Shown: positions 54,020 to 63,828 of the stretch, in pieces
How positions within the stretch are numbered: position 1 is the stretch's first letter
Layout: each line of letters starts with the position of its first letter
Source: Acinetobacter gyllenbergii CIP 110306 = MTCC 11365
GTDB lineage: Bacteria > Pseudomonadota > Gammaproteobacteria > Pseudomonadales > Moraxellaceae
Reading direction: 5' to 3'
Length of the DNA stretch: 64,000 nucleotides
Assembly: GCF_000413855.1 (NCBI RefSeq)
Contig: NZ_ATGG01000016.1
Coordinates: forward strand, 62,001 to 126,000
The notes under the pieces: model-generated
What the model was told of the DNA's origin: nothing
Seen by the model: the letters and a program-made list of their open reading frames with translations, nothing else
The model's database searches: none
Program-made: the position numbers and the translations under genes

Positions 54020-54487
54020 CTAAAAGCAAAGATCTAAACTGACTTTGACCCGATCTAAAACGATTAAAGTCCGATAGGTTTTGACATCTTGATTATCTGC
54101 AAAATGCTTTCTCACCAAAGCTTCAAAATGCGATAAATTATTTGAAATCATAATGATGATAAAAGATACCCCACCATTGACGAAATAACATTGCTGAACT
54201 TCATCCACCGATGCAAAGTATTGTTTGGCTCGATCCATCACCACAGAGCGATCTTCAGCAAGACGCACTTCAATAATCGAAGTCACCTTTTCTCCAAATC
54301 GCTTTGGATTTAGTACTGCACAATTTTTTTCAATGATTGCTTCCTGTTCCATTCGAACAATACGCCGTTGTATCGATGCTTGAGACAGCCCGATCTGCTC
54401 CGAAATCTGCCGATGTGAGCTTTTATTGTCCTGCTGTAACAATCGTAAAATTGCATAATCAAAATGATCAAGTGATAGCTCAGCCAT
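54020..54487 (-). CDS. Lrp/AsnC-family regulator
   Basis: A 155-aa Lrp-type regulator. The N-terminal helix-turn-helix is SSHRQISEQIGLSQASIQRRI, and the C-terminal ligand-binding RAM domain follows (VDEVQQCYFVNGGVSFIIIM). It is divergent from the EamA exporter, with a 13-base palindrome between them. Lrp family members commonly respond to amino acids and control exporters. Confidence 0.92.
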   Translation of the reverse strand: MAELSLDHFDYAILRLLQQDNKSSHRQISEQIGLSQASIQRRIVRMEQEAIIEKNCAVLNPKRFGEKVTSIIEVRLAEDRSVVMDRAKQYFASVDEVQQCYFVNGGVSFIIIMISNNLSHFEALVRKHFADNQDVKTYRTLIVLDRVKVSLDLCF

Positions 54488-54517
54488 GAATTAATTCCTC
54501 ATATTTTTCCAATAATA

Positions 54518-54530
54518 GAGTGAATCACTC
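54518..54530. promoter_or_regulatory. Palindrome in the Lrp/EamA divergent region
   Basis: GAGTGAATCACTC, 6-1-6 inverted repeat, 31 bases before the lrp start and 78 before the exporter start. A candidate Lrp binding site. Confidence 0.45.
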
Positions 54531-54607
54531 CTTCAGCTCAATCAATTAGCACGATTTAATCATCGTTCTAGAATTAAAATCTCATGATCACTCTATGGAT
54601 CATCGAT

Positions 54608-55468
54608 ATGCATGCTTCTGCTCAAAATAAACAAGAACTGGCCTTGGCTGCAGCATGTCTATCACTTGCATCAGTACAAATTGGGGCTGCGATTGCGAAA
54701 ACCCTATTTCCGATCTTTGGTGCTGAAGGGGTTGCCCTGATTCGTTTAAGTTTTTCAGCGCTGTTGCTTTGGATGATCTTCAAACCTTGGCGTACCTTTC
54801 CTCACCAAATGGAATGGAAGAATCTGATCATTTATGGACTGATTCTGAGTCTCATGAATCTTTTGATCTATAAGGCTTTTTCACATCTATCGATTGGCAT
54901 TGCCATTTCAATTGAAGTCTTGGGCCCACTCACTGTTGCCATTGTCATGTCAAAACAGAAACAGGATTTGCTCTGGGGTATCTTGTCATTTATCGGTCTG
55001 ATGTTATTACCTTTGGGCAGTGGCAATCAGCATTTTAGTTATATCGGCATGTTTTATGCGCTTGCCGCAGCATTATGTTGGGGCTTATATATCATTTTCG
55101 GTACGAAAGTCGCAAAAGGCGGCAGCAATACAGTAGCGATTGGCATGTTGGTGGCAACTCTATTTGCACTACCCTTTGGTATTTCTGATCTGAATCGGCT
55201 GTTTCATTCTTATTGGATTTTACTGCTCTGTGTTTTGGTATCGCTACTTTCCAGTACTATTCCGTTCTTGCTGGATATCTTTGCCATGAAAAAACTCGAA
55301 CCGAAAGTATTTGGAATTTTACTGAGCGCCTCTCCTGCGGTCAGTGCCCTTGCAGGTTGGTTGATCTTAAAAGAACACCTCAATCTATATCAAATCACGG
55401 GCATTGCCATCATCATGCTCTCATGCGCGGGCTGCTCCTATTTTTCCTATAAAAGTAATAAGGCCTAA
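54608..55468 (+). CDS. EamA/RhtA-like amino acid exporter
   Basis: A 286-aa, 10-helix drug/metabolite transporter with two EamA repeats. IGIAISIEVLGPLTVAI near residue 95 and LLSSTIPFLLDIFAMKKL near 215 resemble RhtA (threonine/homoserine efflux). The Lrp gene next door suggests an amino acid substrate. GGA lies 8 bases before the ATG at 54608; an earlier ATG at 54584 has no such site. Confidence 0.85.
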   Translation: MHASAQNKQELALAAACLSLASVQIGAAIAKTLFPIFGAEGVALIRLSFSALLLWMIFKPWRTFPHQMEWKNLIIYGLILSLMNLLIYKAFSHLSIGIAISIEVLGPLTVAIVMSKQKQDLLWGILSFIGLMLLPLGSGNQHFSYIGMFYALAAALCWGLYIIFGTKVAKGGSNTVAIGMLVATLFALPFGISDLNRLFHSYWILLLCVLVSLLSSTIPFLLDIFAMKKLEPKVFGILLSASPAVSALAGWLILKEHLNLYQITGIAIIMLSCAGCSYFSYKSNKA

Positions 55469-55489
55469 ACTTCAACGCATAGGCCTTAT
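55458..55489. terminator. Inverted repeat at the end of the exporter gene
   Basis: ATAAGGCCTA/TAGGCCTTAT, a perfect 10-bp stem, 13 bases before the convergent permease stop. It overlaps the exporter stop codon; it lacks a T run. Confidence 0.5.
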
Positions 55490-55501
55490 GATGTTGTTTG
55501 A

Positions 55502-56893
55502 TCAGTCTAGATGTAGTGCGACTGTTCGATTACTTTTCTTCTTTCGGGTCACGATCAGTCCACAGATCACGACAATGAAGGTGACACTTAAAGATAAAGT
55601 GGTTTCATAGCTATATTGAGGTGACAGGAACATATAACCCAGCACGCTCATGATCACCACAATCACAAACCAAGTCAGCCACGGAAATAACCACATTTTA
55701 AAAGGCACAGCAGCCCCCACTTTGTCTAATTGGGTGCGCAAACGGAGTTGTGATACTGCAATCACCAAGTAAACCACCAATGCAATCGAACCTGTAGTCG
55801 AGAGTAGAAATCCAAATACTTGTCCAGGAAATAAGTAATTCACTGCACAACAAATTGATCCAATCAATGTCGATGCAAATACTGCGATGGTTGGCACACC
55901 TGCGGCATTAATTTTCGTGACCATTTTTGGTGCTTCTTGACGGGCACCTAAAGCAAATAGCATGCGTGAAGAGGTATAAACAGCCGCATTCATACAACTC
56001 GCCACTGCAATAAATACCACAGTGTCCATAATTAACTTGGTTTGAGGAATATTCAGACTGACCAAGACATACTGAAATGTCCCTAATTTTTGTAAATCGG
56101 GTGAACGCCAATCCACCAAGGCAACCGCCAGAAAAATTGAAACTACGAAAAATAGAATGATTCGATACAGGACTAAATTGGTCGCGCGTTTGATTTTCTC
56201 TTCAGGATTTTTAGACTCTGCCGCAGCAATCGAAAGAATTTCAATACCAAAGAAGGAAAATGCAGAGATTAAAATCGCAGATAGAACACCGCCCATGCCA
56301 TAAGGCATAAAGCCGCCATTGGAAAAGAGATGACCCACACCGCTGACATCTTTGGCTAAAGGCCACAGTCCAAACACGGCGGATGCACCAATCACAATAA
56401 ATACGAGAATGGCAATCACTTTAATCAGTGCAAACCAAAACTCAAACTCGCCAAAACTTTTGGTGCTAAAGAAGTTGGCCAAACTGAGTAAGATAATAAA
56501 TGCGAAAGCGTAAATGGCACTGGATACCTGTGGAAACCAAGCATGTAAAATTTCGGCGCCTGCAATGGCTTCAATTGGAATCACCAACACCCAAAACCAC
56601 CAATACAGCCAACCCACACTAAACCCTGCCCAAGGACCGATCGCTTTACGCGCATAAGTCGAAAATGAACCTGTGTCAGGCTGTGCAACGGCCATTTCAC
56701 CGAGCATACGCATGACTAAAAAAACCAGAATACTGGTAATAATATAAGCCAATACCGCAGCGGGACCTGCTTTGGCAATTGCAGCAGATGAACCGACAAA
56801 TAAACCTGCACCAATAACACCACCAATACTAATCATCGTGACATGGCGGTTAGAAAGTCCTTCACCTAATTTTGTTGTTTTATCACTATTCAT
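55502..56893 (-). CDS. gabP: GABA/amino acid permease (AAT family)
   Basis: A 463-aa, 12-helix amino acid transporter. RHVTMISIGGVIGAGLFVGSS (core GGVIGAGLFVGS), GEMAVAQPDTGSFSTYA and FSFFGIEILSIAAAESKNPEE are signatures of the AAT family, close to GabP. With gabTD and beta-alanine genes nearby, GABA or beta-alanine is the likely substrate, taken up with protons. AGGA precedes the ATG by 8 bases. It lies just after the bauA-mmsA operon terminator. Confidence 0.85.
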   Translation of the reverse strand: MNSDKTTKLGEGLSNRHVTMISIGGVIGAGLFVGSSAAIAKAGPAAVLAYIITSILVFLVMRMLGEMAVAQPDTGSFSTYARKAIGPWAGFSVGWLYWWFWVLVIPIEAIAGAEILHAWFPQVSSAIYAFAFIILLSLANFFSTKSFGEFEFWFALIKVIAILVFIVIGASAVFGLWPLAKDVSGVGHLFSNGGFMPYGMGGVLSAILISAFSFFGIEILSIAAAESKNPEEKIKRATNLVLYRIILFFVVSIFLAVALVDWRSPDLQKLGTFQYVLVSLNIPQTKLIMDTVVFIAVASCMNAAVYTSSRMLFALGARQEAPKMVTKINAAGVPTIAVFASTLIGSICCAVNYLFPGQVFGFLLSTTGSIALVVYLVIAVSQLRLRTQLDKVGAAVPFKMWLFPWLTWFVIVVIMSVLGYMFLSPQYSYETTLSLSVTFIVVICGLIVTRKKKSNRTVALHLD

Positions 56894-56949
56894 ATTTTAT
56901 TCCTTAAAAATACTTATAAAACCGTTGATTACATGTTTCAATTCCTACA

Positions 56950-56981
56950 AAAATAAAAAGGGAAAACCAACGGTCTTCCCT
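56950..56981 (-). terminator. Terminator of bauA-mmsA
   Basis: On the minus strand AGGGAA-ACC/GGT-TTCCCT followed by TTTTATTTTT, 11 bases after the mmsA stop. Confidence 0.8.
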
Positions 56982-56991
56982 GCAACAAAAA

Positions 56992-58554
56992 TTAATTTAA
57001 AGTTGGCATAGCAAATTGTTTCGCCTCACGAATCTGTGCAGATGGCCAACGTTGCGTGATGGTTTTACGGCGGGTATAAAAACGCACGCCATCTGGCCCA
57101 TAGGCATACAGATCACCAAACAGTGAACGTTTCCAGCCACCAAAACTGTGATAAGCAACAGGCACGGGTAATGGTACATTCACCCCAACCATGCCCACTT
57201 GAATATTATTGCTAAAATAACGCGCCGCCTCACCATCTCGGGTATAAATACAGGTGCCATTGCCATATTCATGATCATTAATCAACTGCATGGCTTCTTG
57301 CATGGTTTCGACACGAATCATCTGTAATACAGGCCCAAAAATTTCTTGTTGATAGCTGGTCATCTCTGCTGAAATTTGATCAATCAAGGTCGGCCCGACA
57401 AAGAATCCATGTTCATAACCGACGGCTTTGGCGTCACGTCCATCCACCACAATTTTAGCACCTTGTTGCTCGGCACTTTGGATATAAGCTTGTACCTTCT
57501 GTTTATGTGCTTGCGAAATGAGCGGTCCGAAGTCATTACTGGCATCGGCATAATGTCCAAACTTCAATTGCTGCATCTCTTGTTTAAGCTTGGCAATCAC
57601 CACATCGGCCACTTCATCACCAATGGCCACCGCAACGGACAAGGCCATACAACGTTCACCCGATGAACCAAAGGCGGCACCCAGTAAAGAGGTCACCACA
57701 TTATCAATATCGGCATCGGGCATAATGATGGCATGGTTTTTTGCACCGCCTAAGGCCTGACAGCGTTTTCCTGTCGAGGTCGCTGTTCGATAAATATAAT
57801 CCGCAATTGGGGTTGAACCGACGAAACTGATGGCTTGGATCTTAGGATGATGTAGTAAGGCATCGACGGCTTCTTTGTCGCCATTGACCACATTAAACAC
57901 CCCATCGGGCAAACCCGCCTGTTTAAGTAATTCAGCCAAATAGAGTGCGGCTGAAGGCGCCTTCTCAGAGGGTTTTAAAATAAAGCAATTACCACACACA
58001 ATCGCCATTGGGAACATCCACAACGGCACCATTGCAGGGAAATTAAAAGGGGTAATCCCTGCAACCACACCTAAAGGTTGAAACTCACTCCAAGAATCAA
58101 TATCTGGGCCAACATTTTTAGAATACTCGCCTTTTAAAAACTCAGGTGCGCCACAGGCATATTCCACATTTTCAATGCCACGTTGTAATTCACCTTTGGC
58201 ATCATGGCAAATCTTGCCATGCTCCTGCCCAATCAATTCACATAATGTTTCAGCATTCTCTTCAAGCAATTGTTTGAACTTAAACATCACCCGCGCACGT
58301 TTGATCACCGGCGTATCCCGCCATGCAGGGAATGCCTGCTCTGCAATCTCCACTACCTGATTGACCAACTGTGTATCCGCCAAGGCTACTTCTTTACTAA
58401 TCTCACCCGTTGCTGGATTATAAACCGCTTGTTTTCGGTTGGATTTGGTGACCAAACCACCTTGGATAAAATGCCCAATCAAATGAGTGGCTGGTGTTTG
58501 AGCTGAATCGGTATCGCTGAACGTATTGGCATTAAAATGTTCTAAATTATTCAT
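56992..58554 (-). CDS. mmsA: CoA-acylating (methyl)malonate-semialdehyde dehydrogenase
   Basis: A 520-aa CoA-dependent aldehyde dehydrogenase. VVAGITPFNFPAMVPLWMFP (core TPFNFPAMVP), CQALGGAKNHAIIMPDAD and SSGERCMALSVAVAIG with the catalytic Cys mark the MmsA class. It turns malonic semialdehyde (from beta-alanine) into acetyl-CoA, and methylmalonate semialdehyde into propionyl-CoA. An extra N-terminal stretch of some 20 residues is present. The start at 58554 has AGGA 6 bases upstream. It follows bauA after 61 bases. Confidence 0.95.
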   Translation of the reverse strand: MNNLEHFNANTFSDTDSAQTPATHLIGHFIQGGLVTKSNRKQAVYNPATGEISKEVALADTQLVNQVVEIAEQAFPAWRDTPVIKRARVMFKFKQLLEENAETLCELIGQEHGKICHDAKGELQRGIENVEYACGAPEFLKGEYSKNVGPDIDSWSEFQPLGVVAGITPFNFPAMVPLWMFPMAIVCGNCFILKPSEKAPSAALYLAELLKQAGLPDGVFNVVNGDKEAVDALLHHPKIQAISFVGSTPIADYIYRTATSTGKRCQALGGAKNHAIIMPDADIDNVVTSLLGAAFGSSGERCMALSVAVAIGDEVADVVIAKLKQEMQQLKFGHYADASNDFGPLISQAHKQKVQAYIQSAEQQGAKIVVDGRDAKAVGYEHGFFVGPTLIDQISAEMTSYQQEIFGPVLQMIRVETMQEAMQLINDHEYGNGTCIYTRDGEAARYFSNNIQVGMVGVNVPLPVPVAYHSFGGWKRSLFGDLYAYGPDGVRFYTRRKTITQRWPSAQIREAKQFAMPTLN

Positions 58555-58615
58555 TTGTATTCCTTGTCTCTGTGTCTTATTTTCCATTTGCTTTTGGCAA
58601 GTCCCCACCCAAGCT

Positions 58616-59992
58616 TTATTTCACTTGATAAAGGGTTTCACCCACAGCATTGATCAAGCGTGATAATTGCGCTTCGGTGCTGTTGAACATTGGGCCAAAC
58701 TGAATGGTGTCTCCGCCAAAACGCACATAGAAACCGGCTTTCCACAACTTCATCCCCATTTCAAATCCACGAATGGTGGCATCGCCATCTCGTGGTGCCA
58801 GTTGTAACGCACCAATCAAACCGCAATTGCGAATATCAATCACATTCGGCGCACCTTTTAATTCATGTATCAGTTTTTCAAGACTTGGGGCTAAGGCCGC
58901 AGATTGAGTGATCAAGTTCTGTTGTTCCAGTACATCTAATGTGGCTAAAGCAGCGGCACAGGCAACGGGATGCCCTGAATAGGTATAACCGTGAGTAAAC
59001 TCAACCGCATGTTCAGGCAAGTCTTGTTGCATAAAGGCATCATAGATTTCGTGGCTTGCGACAACGCCCCCTAATGGAATGGCACCATTGGTAATTTGTT
59101 TGGCAAAGGTCAGAAGATCAGGCGTTACATCGAAATATTCAGCTGCGGTCCATGCACCCATTCGGCCAAAGCCCGTAATTACTTCATCAAAAATCAGCAG
59201 GATATTGTGTTGATCACAGATTTCTCTGAGACGTTTTAAATAACCTGTCGGTGGTACAATACAACCTGCCGAACCCGAAACAGGTTCAACGATCACGGCG
59301 GCAATATTGGATGCATCATGTAGCTCAATCAGTTTGAGCATTTCATCAGCCAGCTCAACTCCACCCGTTTCGGCACAGCCTTTGCTAAAGCTCAGATGTG
59401 CTTGCAAGGTATGCGGTAAATGATCGACATCCATCAATTGACCAAACATTTTACGATTGCCACCAATCCCGCCTAGGCTTGTGCCAGCCACGTTGACACC
59501 ATGGTAGCCACGTGCCCGCCCAATCAGCTTGGTTTTGCTTGGTTGGCCTTTAATCCGCCAATACGCCCGCGCCATTTTGATCGCAGTATCTGCTGACTCA
59601 GAACCCGAATCGGTAAAGAAAACATGCTGGAGTTTTTCAGGCATGTGCTGCACAATTTTTTCAGCCAATTGAAAAGATAATGGATGTCCGAATTGGAAGG
59701 CTGGTGAATAATCCAGTTTTGCCAATTGGCGCGTTACCGCTTGCTGGATTTCAGGCAGGCTATGCCCTGCACCGCAGGTCCATAAACCTGAGAGAGAGTC
59801 ATAAATCTCACGTCCTGTACTATCAATTAAAGATGAGCCTTTGGCCGCCACGATGATGCGTGGATCTTGATGAAAATTACGGTTGGCAGTAAACGGCATC
59901 CAATGTGCTTGGTAATTTAAGCGCATTGAAACTTTTGACGGACTGGTTTCCAATGCATCATCACGGTCATTTGTGGTGTCGATATCAAACAT
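58616..59992 (-). CDS. bauA: Beta-alanine/omega-amino acid-pyruvate aminotransferase
   Basis: A 458-aa class-III aminotransferase. SLSGLWTCGAGHSLPEI, YHGVNVAGTSLGGIGGN and the PLP Lys in FAKQITNGAIPLGG near residue 290 match beta-alanine:pyruvate aminotransferases. It forms malonic semialdehyde, the substrate of MmsA downstream. The start at 59992 gives the usual N-terminus; a TTG or longer start lacks support. It is divergent from a LysR gene that probably activates it. Confidence 0.93.
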   Translation of the reverse strand: MFDIDTTNDRDDALETSPSKVSMRLNYQAHWMPFTANRNFHQDPRIIVAAKGSSLIDSTGREIYDSLSGLWTCGAGHSLPEIQQAVTRQLAKLDYSPAFQFGHPLSFQLAEKIVQHMPEKLQHVFFTDSGSESADTAIKMARAYWRIKGQPSKTKLIGRARGYHGVNVAGTSLGGIGGNRKMFGQLMDVDHLPHTLQAHLSFSKGCAETGGVELADEMLKLIELHDASNIAAVIVEPVSGSAGCIVPPTGYLKRLREICDQHNILLIFDEVITGFGRMGAWTAAEYFDVTPDLLTFAKQITNGAIPLGGVVASHEIYDAFMQQDLPEHAVEFTHGYTYSGHPVACAAALATLDVLEQQNLITQSAALAPSLEKLIHELKGAPNVIDIRNCGLIGALQLAPRDGDATIRGFEMGMKLWKAGFYVRFGGDTIQFGPMFNSTEAQLSRLINAVGETLYQVK

Positions 59993-60044
59993 AATCACTC
60001 TTCTTGTTTTGGGGTTATGGTTGGAGTGTACAGCGCGATATAGT

Positions 60045-60059
60045 TTTGATAAATTCAAA
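60045..60059. promoter_or_regulatory. Putative LysR site between bauA and its regulator
   Basis: TTTGA-TAAAT-TCAAA, a 5-5-5 inverted repeat of the T-N11-A kind, in the 102-base divergent region. Confidence 0.4.
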
Positions 60060-60094
60060 TGATCTTGAGTTTAGATATAAAAAAGCAAAACTAA

Positions 60095-61015
60095 ATGAAA
60101 CCGAAAAAATTAAATCAAGTGACTGATTTTGATATAAAACTTCTTAAAATTTTTAAAACGGTGTGTGACTGCCACAGCTTTAGCGCTGCGGAAAGTCTAC
60201 TTGGCATCAGTCGTTCAGCAATTAGTCTGCACATGAGTGATCTGGAAAATCGGCTCGGAATTCGGTTATGCCAACGAGGTCGAGCTGGCTTTGCTCTGAC
60301 CGATGAAGGCCGAGAAATTCTGGAATATATTGAAGTGTTGAATGCTTCGATTGAAGACTTTCGTGCCAAGATCAATCAAATGCATAATCAACTCAAAGGT
60401 GAGTTTAATATTGGGATTATTAATAACTTGGTCACCATGCCCAGTGCCTATATCACCAATACGCTTGCTGTGCTGGCCGAAGAAAATAGCGAAGTGCTGA
60501 TCAATATCAGTATGAGCACCTTGTCGGATATTGAATGTCGTGTCTTAGATAATCGCTTACATGCAGGTGCCATTCCCCTCGTCACCCCATTGTCTGGCTT
60601 AGATTATTTTGATTTATATCGCGAAAAGTCTTTGCTCTACTGCGGTAAAAATCACCCGCTGTTTCAACATTTAGGTGATATTCGCACTGCGGATTTAAAA
60701 AACTGGCAAGCAGTATTGCCCAATTATGCAACACCTGCAGAAGCGGCGAAATTGCACCAACTGCTTGATTGTTCGGCCACCGCCAGTGACCGTGAAGGCA
60801 TCGCCTTTCTGATCTTAACAGGAAAGTTTCTGGGTTTTTTACCCGATCATTATGCGAGAAAATGGGTGGAAGATGGTTTTATGCAGCCTATTTTGCAGGA
60901 CGTGATGCATTACAGTACCCCGATCTGCCTGATCACCCATAAAGGCAAAAACTACAATATGATTTTGAAAACCTTTATGGAGATCCTAAAAACCCGAATC
61001 ATGCCGTTGACTTAA
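60095..61015 (+). CDS. LysR-family regulator of the bauA-mmsA operon
   Basis: A 306-aa LysR regulator with the winged helix near residues 10-70 (DCHSFSAAESLLGISRSAISLHMSDLE core FSAAESLLGISRSAI) and a LysR effector domain. Being divergent from bauA-mmsA, it is the probable activator that responds to beta-alanine or a related omega-amino acid. It ends in a good terminator. Confidence 0.9.
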   Translation: MKPKKLNQVTDFDIKLLKIFKTVCDCHSFSAAESLLGISRSAISLHMSDLENRLGIRLCQRGRAGFALTDEGREILEYIEVLNASIEDFRAKINQMHNQLKGEFNIGIINNLVTMPSAYITNTLAVLAEENSEVLINISMSTLSDIECRVLDNRLHAGAIPLVTPLSGLDYFDLYREKSLLYCGKNHPLFQHLGDIRTADLKNWQAVLPNYATPAEAAKLHQLLDCSATASDREGIAFLILTGKFLGFLPDHYARKWVEDGFMQPILQDVMHYSTPICLITHKGKNYNMILKTFMEILKTRIMPLT

Positions 61016-61031
61016 CTCAGACTAGAATACA

Positions 61032-61066
61032 AAAGTCGATGCGTTGGGCTCATCGACTTTGTTTTA
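61032..61066 (+). terminator. Terminator of the LysR gene
   Basis: Stem AAAGTCGATG/CATCGACTTT with a 9-base loop, followed by GTTTTAT. Confidence 0.8.
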
Positions 61067-61083
61067 TCAAAAATGATGCACTG

Positions 61084-62451
61084 CTATGCTTCACCAGTTT
61101 CAGCAATATTTGTCGCAGGATTGACCGTACTTTTACTCCCACTGTCTGACTCATGCCGTTTCAGCACCAACACCGCAAAAATCGCAATAATCGCTGGAAT
61201 AGCAATCATCACAAAGTTCAGCTTATGTGGTAGACCTAAGGTCAGCAGCATTCCTGTTAGAATCGGCCCAACGATGGCACCGATTCGACCAACCGCAGAT
61301 GCACAGCCAATTCCTGTCGAGCGTACACTCAATGGATAGTATTGTGCTACATAACTATACAGCAGGATTGAAGTCCCAATGGTTGCAGCTCCTGCAATCG
61401 TCACCAAACCATATAAAATATAGGCTGGCGAGTTATAGCCCAAACCAACCAGTGCAAATACCCCTGCTACAAACATAGTTAAAATTACGGGTTTTAAATG
61501 GAATTTATCTGAGAGGATTCCACCCAAAATTGCTCCGATCATGGCACCCACATTCAGTGCTAACAGGAATAAAATACTTTTGCCCAATGAATAACCTGCT
61601 GCCAGCATCAGTTTCGGCAACCAACTACTTAATGCATAGACCATCAGCAAACACATAAAGAATAACAGCCAGAACATCAAAGTACTTAAAGCACGACCCT
61701 GTTGAAATAAGGCTTTGGCAGAACTGCCTGTCCCTAAATTATCGTCATTCAAACATAAGCGTGTCTCAGGGCTTAGTGCCTGCTCTGGTGCAATTTTTTG
61801 GATAATGGCATGGGCTTGCGCGGTCTTGCCACTTTTTACTAAGAAGGTCAGTGACTCAGGTAAGAACTTCCATAAAATCGGTAATAACAACAATGGAATG
61901 CCTGCAATCAAGAACATGATTTGCCAACCTTGGTTTTCCACCAGATAGCTTCCTAATAACGCGGAAATAATCCCGCCAATGGCATAGCCACTAAACATAC
62001 TCCCCACCAAGGTACTGCGCATCCGCTTTGGGGCATATTCAGAGGTTAACGCCACCAGATTTGGCATCACACCACCAATCCCCAAACCTGCTAAAAAGCG
62101 TAACACCCCAAATTCAAACGGAGTCGATGCAAAAGCTCCCCAGAAAGTAAAACCACTGAAAAAGGTCACACAAATCAAGATAACATTTTTGCGACCAATT
62201 TTATCTGCCAAAGCCCCAAATAACATGGCACCAAACATCATGCCACATAAGGCGGTGCTGGCCAGCATACCCGCCTGTACTGCTGTGAGTGACCACTCTT
62301 GCATCAATACAGGCAAAACCACGCCGTAAATAACCAGATCATAACCGTCAAAAATAATAATCAGTAAGCACCAAAGCAAAATGCTCCAGTGAAAAGGGGT
62401 AAATTTTGCTTGGTCAATAATTGCATTGACATTCAACGTCGATGTTGCCAT
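61084..62451 (-). CDS. AAHS-family aromatic acid:H+ symporter
   Basis: A 455-aa, 12-helix MFS protein of the aromatic acid:proton symporter group (BenK, PcaK, VanK type). The signature DGYDLVIYGVVLPVLM in the first helix and GALADKIGRKNVILI between helices 2 and 3 are clear, as is LGIGGVMPNLVALTSEYAPKRMR. The substrate is probably an aromatic or pyridine carboxylate, but no degradation genes are next to it inside the window. AGGAG precedes the ATG by 8 bases. The porin gene 90 bases upstream in transcription may share the mRNA. Confidence 0.9.
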   Translation of the reverse strand: MATSTLNVNAIIDQAKFTPFHWSILLWCLLIIIFDGYDLVIYGVVLPVLMQEWSLTAVQAGMLASTALCGMMFGAMLFGALADKIGRKNVILICVTFFSGFTFWGAFASTPFEFGVLRFLAGLGIGGVMPNLVALTSEYAPKRMRSTLVGSMFSGYAIGGIISALLGSYLVENQGWQIMFLIAGIPLLLLPILWKFLPESLTFLVKSGKTAQAHAIIQKIAPEQALSPETRLCLNDDNLGTGSSAKALFQQGRALSTLMFWLLFFMCLLMVYALSSWLPKLMLAAGYSLGKSILFLLALNVGAMIGAILGGILSDKFHLKPVILTMFVAGVFALVGLGYNSPAYILYGLVTIAGAATIGTSILLYSYVAQYYPLSVRSTGIGCASAVGRIGAIVGPILTGMLLTLGLPHKLNFVMIAIPAIIAIFAVLVLKRHESDSGSKSTVNPATNIAETGEA

Positions 62452-62541
62452 TTAATCATCTCCTCTATGAGATAAATTCTTGTTCATTTTTAAAACGACA
62501 TACTGCACCCTAAAGAAAAAACTGATGATTCAAGCTCTTGA

Positions 62542-63828
62542 TTAAAAATCGTAACTCGCCATCATATTGAAGCGGTTATCAATCCCTTTCCGCCCCTCAA
62601 AAGTTTCACGCTCGCCATAGACATACTCCACCCCTAAAGTAATTGGTTTATAGGGGTTGTACATGGCATTGATCCAGCCCTGCCAAAGTTCTTTGTTTTG
62701 AGTCAGGTTGGTTTTCTGGATTTGGGCAAAGGTGTTGTCATCCTTGGCTTTCATATAGCCGTATCCCAAGGTAGAACGAAGCTGTGAATTAAATTGATGA
62801 GTTAAACCTGCTGAAATAGTATCGAATTCATTGCTCTGAATATGATTTTTGTCATCAATCACATAGCTGTTATTGGTCCAAAGCAGGAAACGGCCATCAC
62901 CTTTGACATGGTAATAATCGGCTTTTAAGAAGGTTTGTGGCGTTAACTGGTATTTGCCCCCGAGCCCCACACCCCATGCCCATTCCTCATCATTACTGGT
63001 TTTTTTCTCAGCCATAAAAGTTCGGCCAGACAACAAGGAACCATTCTCAAATTTATGATTCAATCGCCCCACCAAAGCAGGCAAACGCATTTCATTATCA
63101 GGGTCAGAAGTTGCCGTGTATTTGGGATCTTCAATCGCAACAGCAAAACTGGTATTGGCTGATAAGTTATCGCTATAGCGTACCAAAGGTGAGCGTTGTA
63201 ATGCCCCACCGACATAGGTTCCTGCATCAATGGTTTCTGGATAATATTCAGGTGCAATAAAGGTGGACCAAGTCTGACCAATCAACCATTTATCAAAGGT
63301 TAAATAGGCATGGCGAATACGAAATTGATCACGTGTGCTGCCACCAAAGAAATCCATTTCCAGCTTGCCACCAACATCGCCAGCGGCTGTCGGTGTTTTA
63401 AAATTCAAACCTAAACGGGTGACGTTGACGGTCGAATGCAAACGATCTTTTTGTTGAGCTTCCTCGGCAGTATGTTCTAGTGGTACGCCACTGATATTGT
63501 TATACATGGTGGATGCACCTTTGGCCTGATAAGAAGCATCGGCACGGAGATAACCATATAAATTGACTTCAGCCCCACCTTTGCTGATATTCAGTTTTGG
63601 TACCTGTGTTTCAGTCGCCTGTGGTGCAGCTGCAACCGCGACTTGAGGCGTCGACTGGGTCGGAACAGGCTGTTTTACATACTGTTGCAGCATGGCGCGC
63701 AACTCTTGAACTTCTTGTCTGAGTTGTGCAATTTCGGCACTCTCAGTTCCCGAATAAGCAGAGTTCATGGCCGTTAAAACACCCACTGCTAACATGCTTT
63801 TTTGTACCGTTAAAATAAACTTTTTCAT
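62542..63828 (-). CDS. DcaP-like outer-membrane porin
   Basis: A 428-aa porin of the DcaP family typical of Acinetobacter. A signal peptide ends near residue 28 (LTAMNSAYSG). A coiled-coil helix follows (IAQLRQEVQELRAMLQQYV), a Gln/Pro/Ala linker (PVPTQSTPQVAVAAAPQ), then the beta barrel with VNLYGYLRADASYQ and the terminal FNMMASYDF. DcaP proteins are trimeric and pass dicarboxylic acids and other negatively charged compounds. It probably serves the AAHS transporter downstream. The ATG at 63828 is preferred over a TTG 9 bases upstream. Confidence 0.9.
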   Translation of the reverse strand: MKKFILTVQKSMLAVGVLTAMNSAYSGTESAEIAQLRQEVQELRAMLQQYVKQPVPTQSTPQVAVAAAPQATETQVPKLNISKGGAEVNLYGYLRADASYQAKGASTMYNNISGVPLEHTAEEAQQKDRLHSTVNVTRLGLNFKTPTAAGDVGGKLEMDFFGGSTRDQFRIRHAYLTFDKWLIGQTWSTFIAPEYYPETIDAGTYVGGALQRSPLVRYSDNLSANTSFAVAIEDPKYTATSDPDNEMRLPALVGRLNHKFENGSLLSGRTFMAEKKTSNDEEWAWGVGLGGKYQLTPQTFLKADYYHVKGDGRFLLWTNNSYVIDDKNHIQSNEFDTISAGLTHQFNSQLRSTLGYGYMKAKDDNTFAQIQKTNLTQNKELWQGWINAMYNPYKPITLGVEYVYGERETFEGRKGIDNRFNMMASYDF

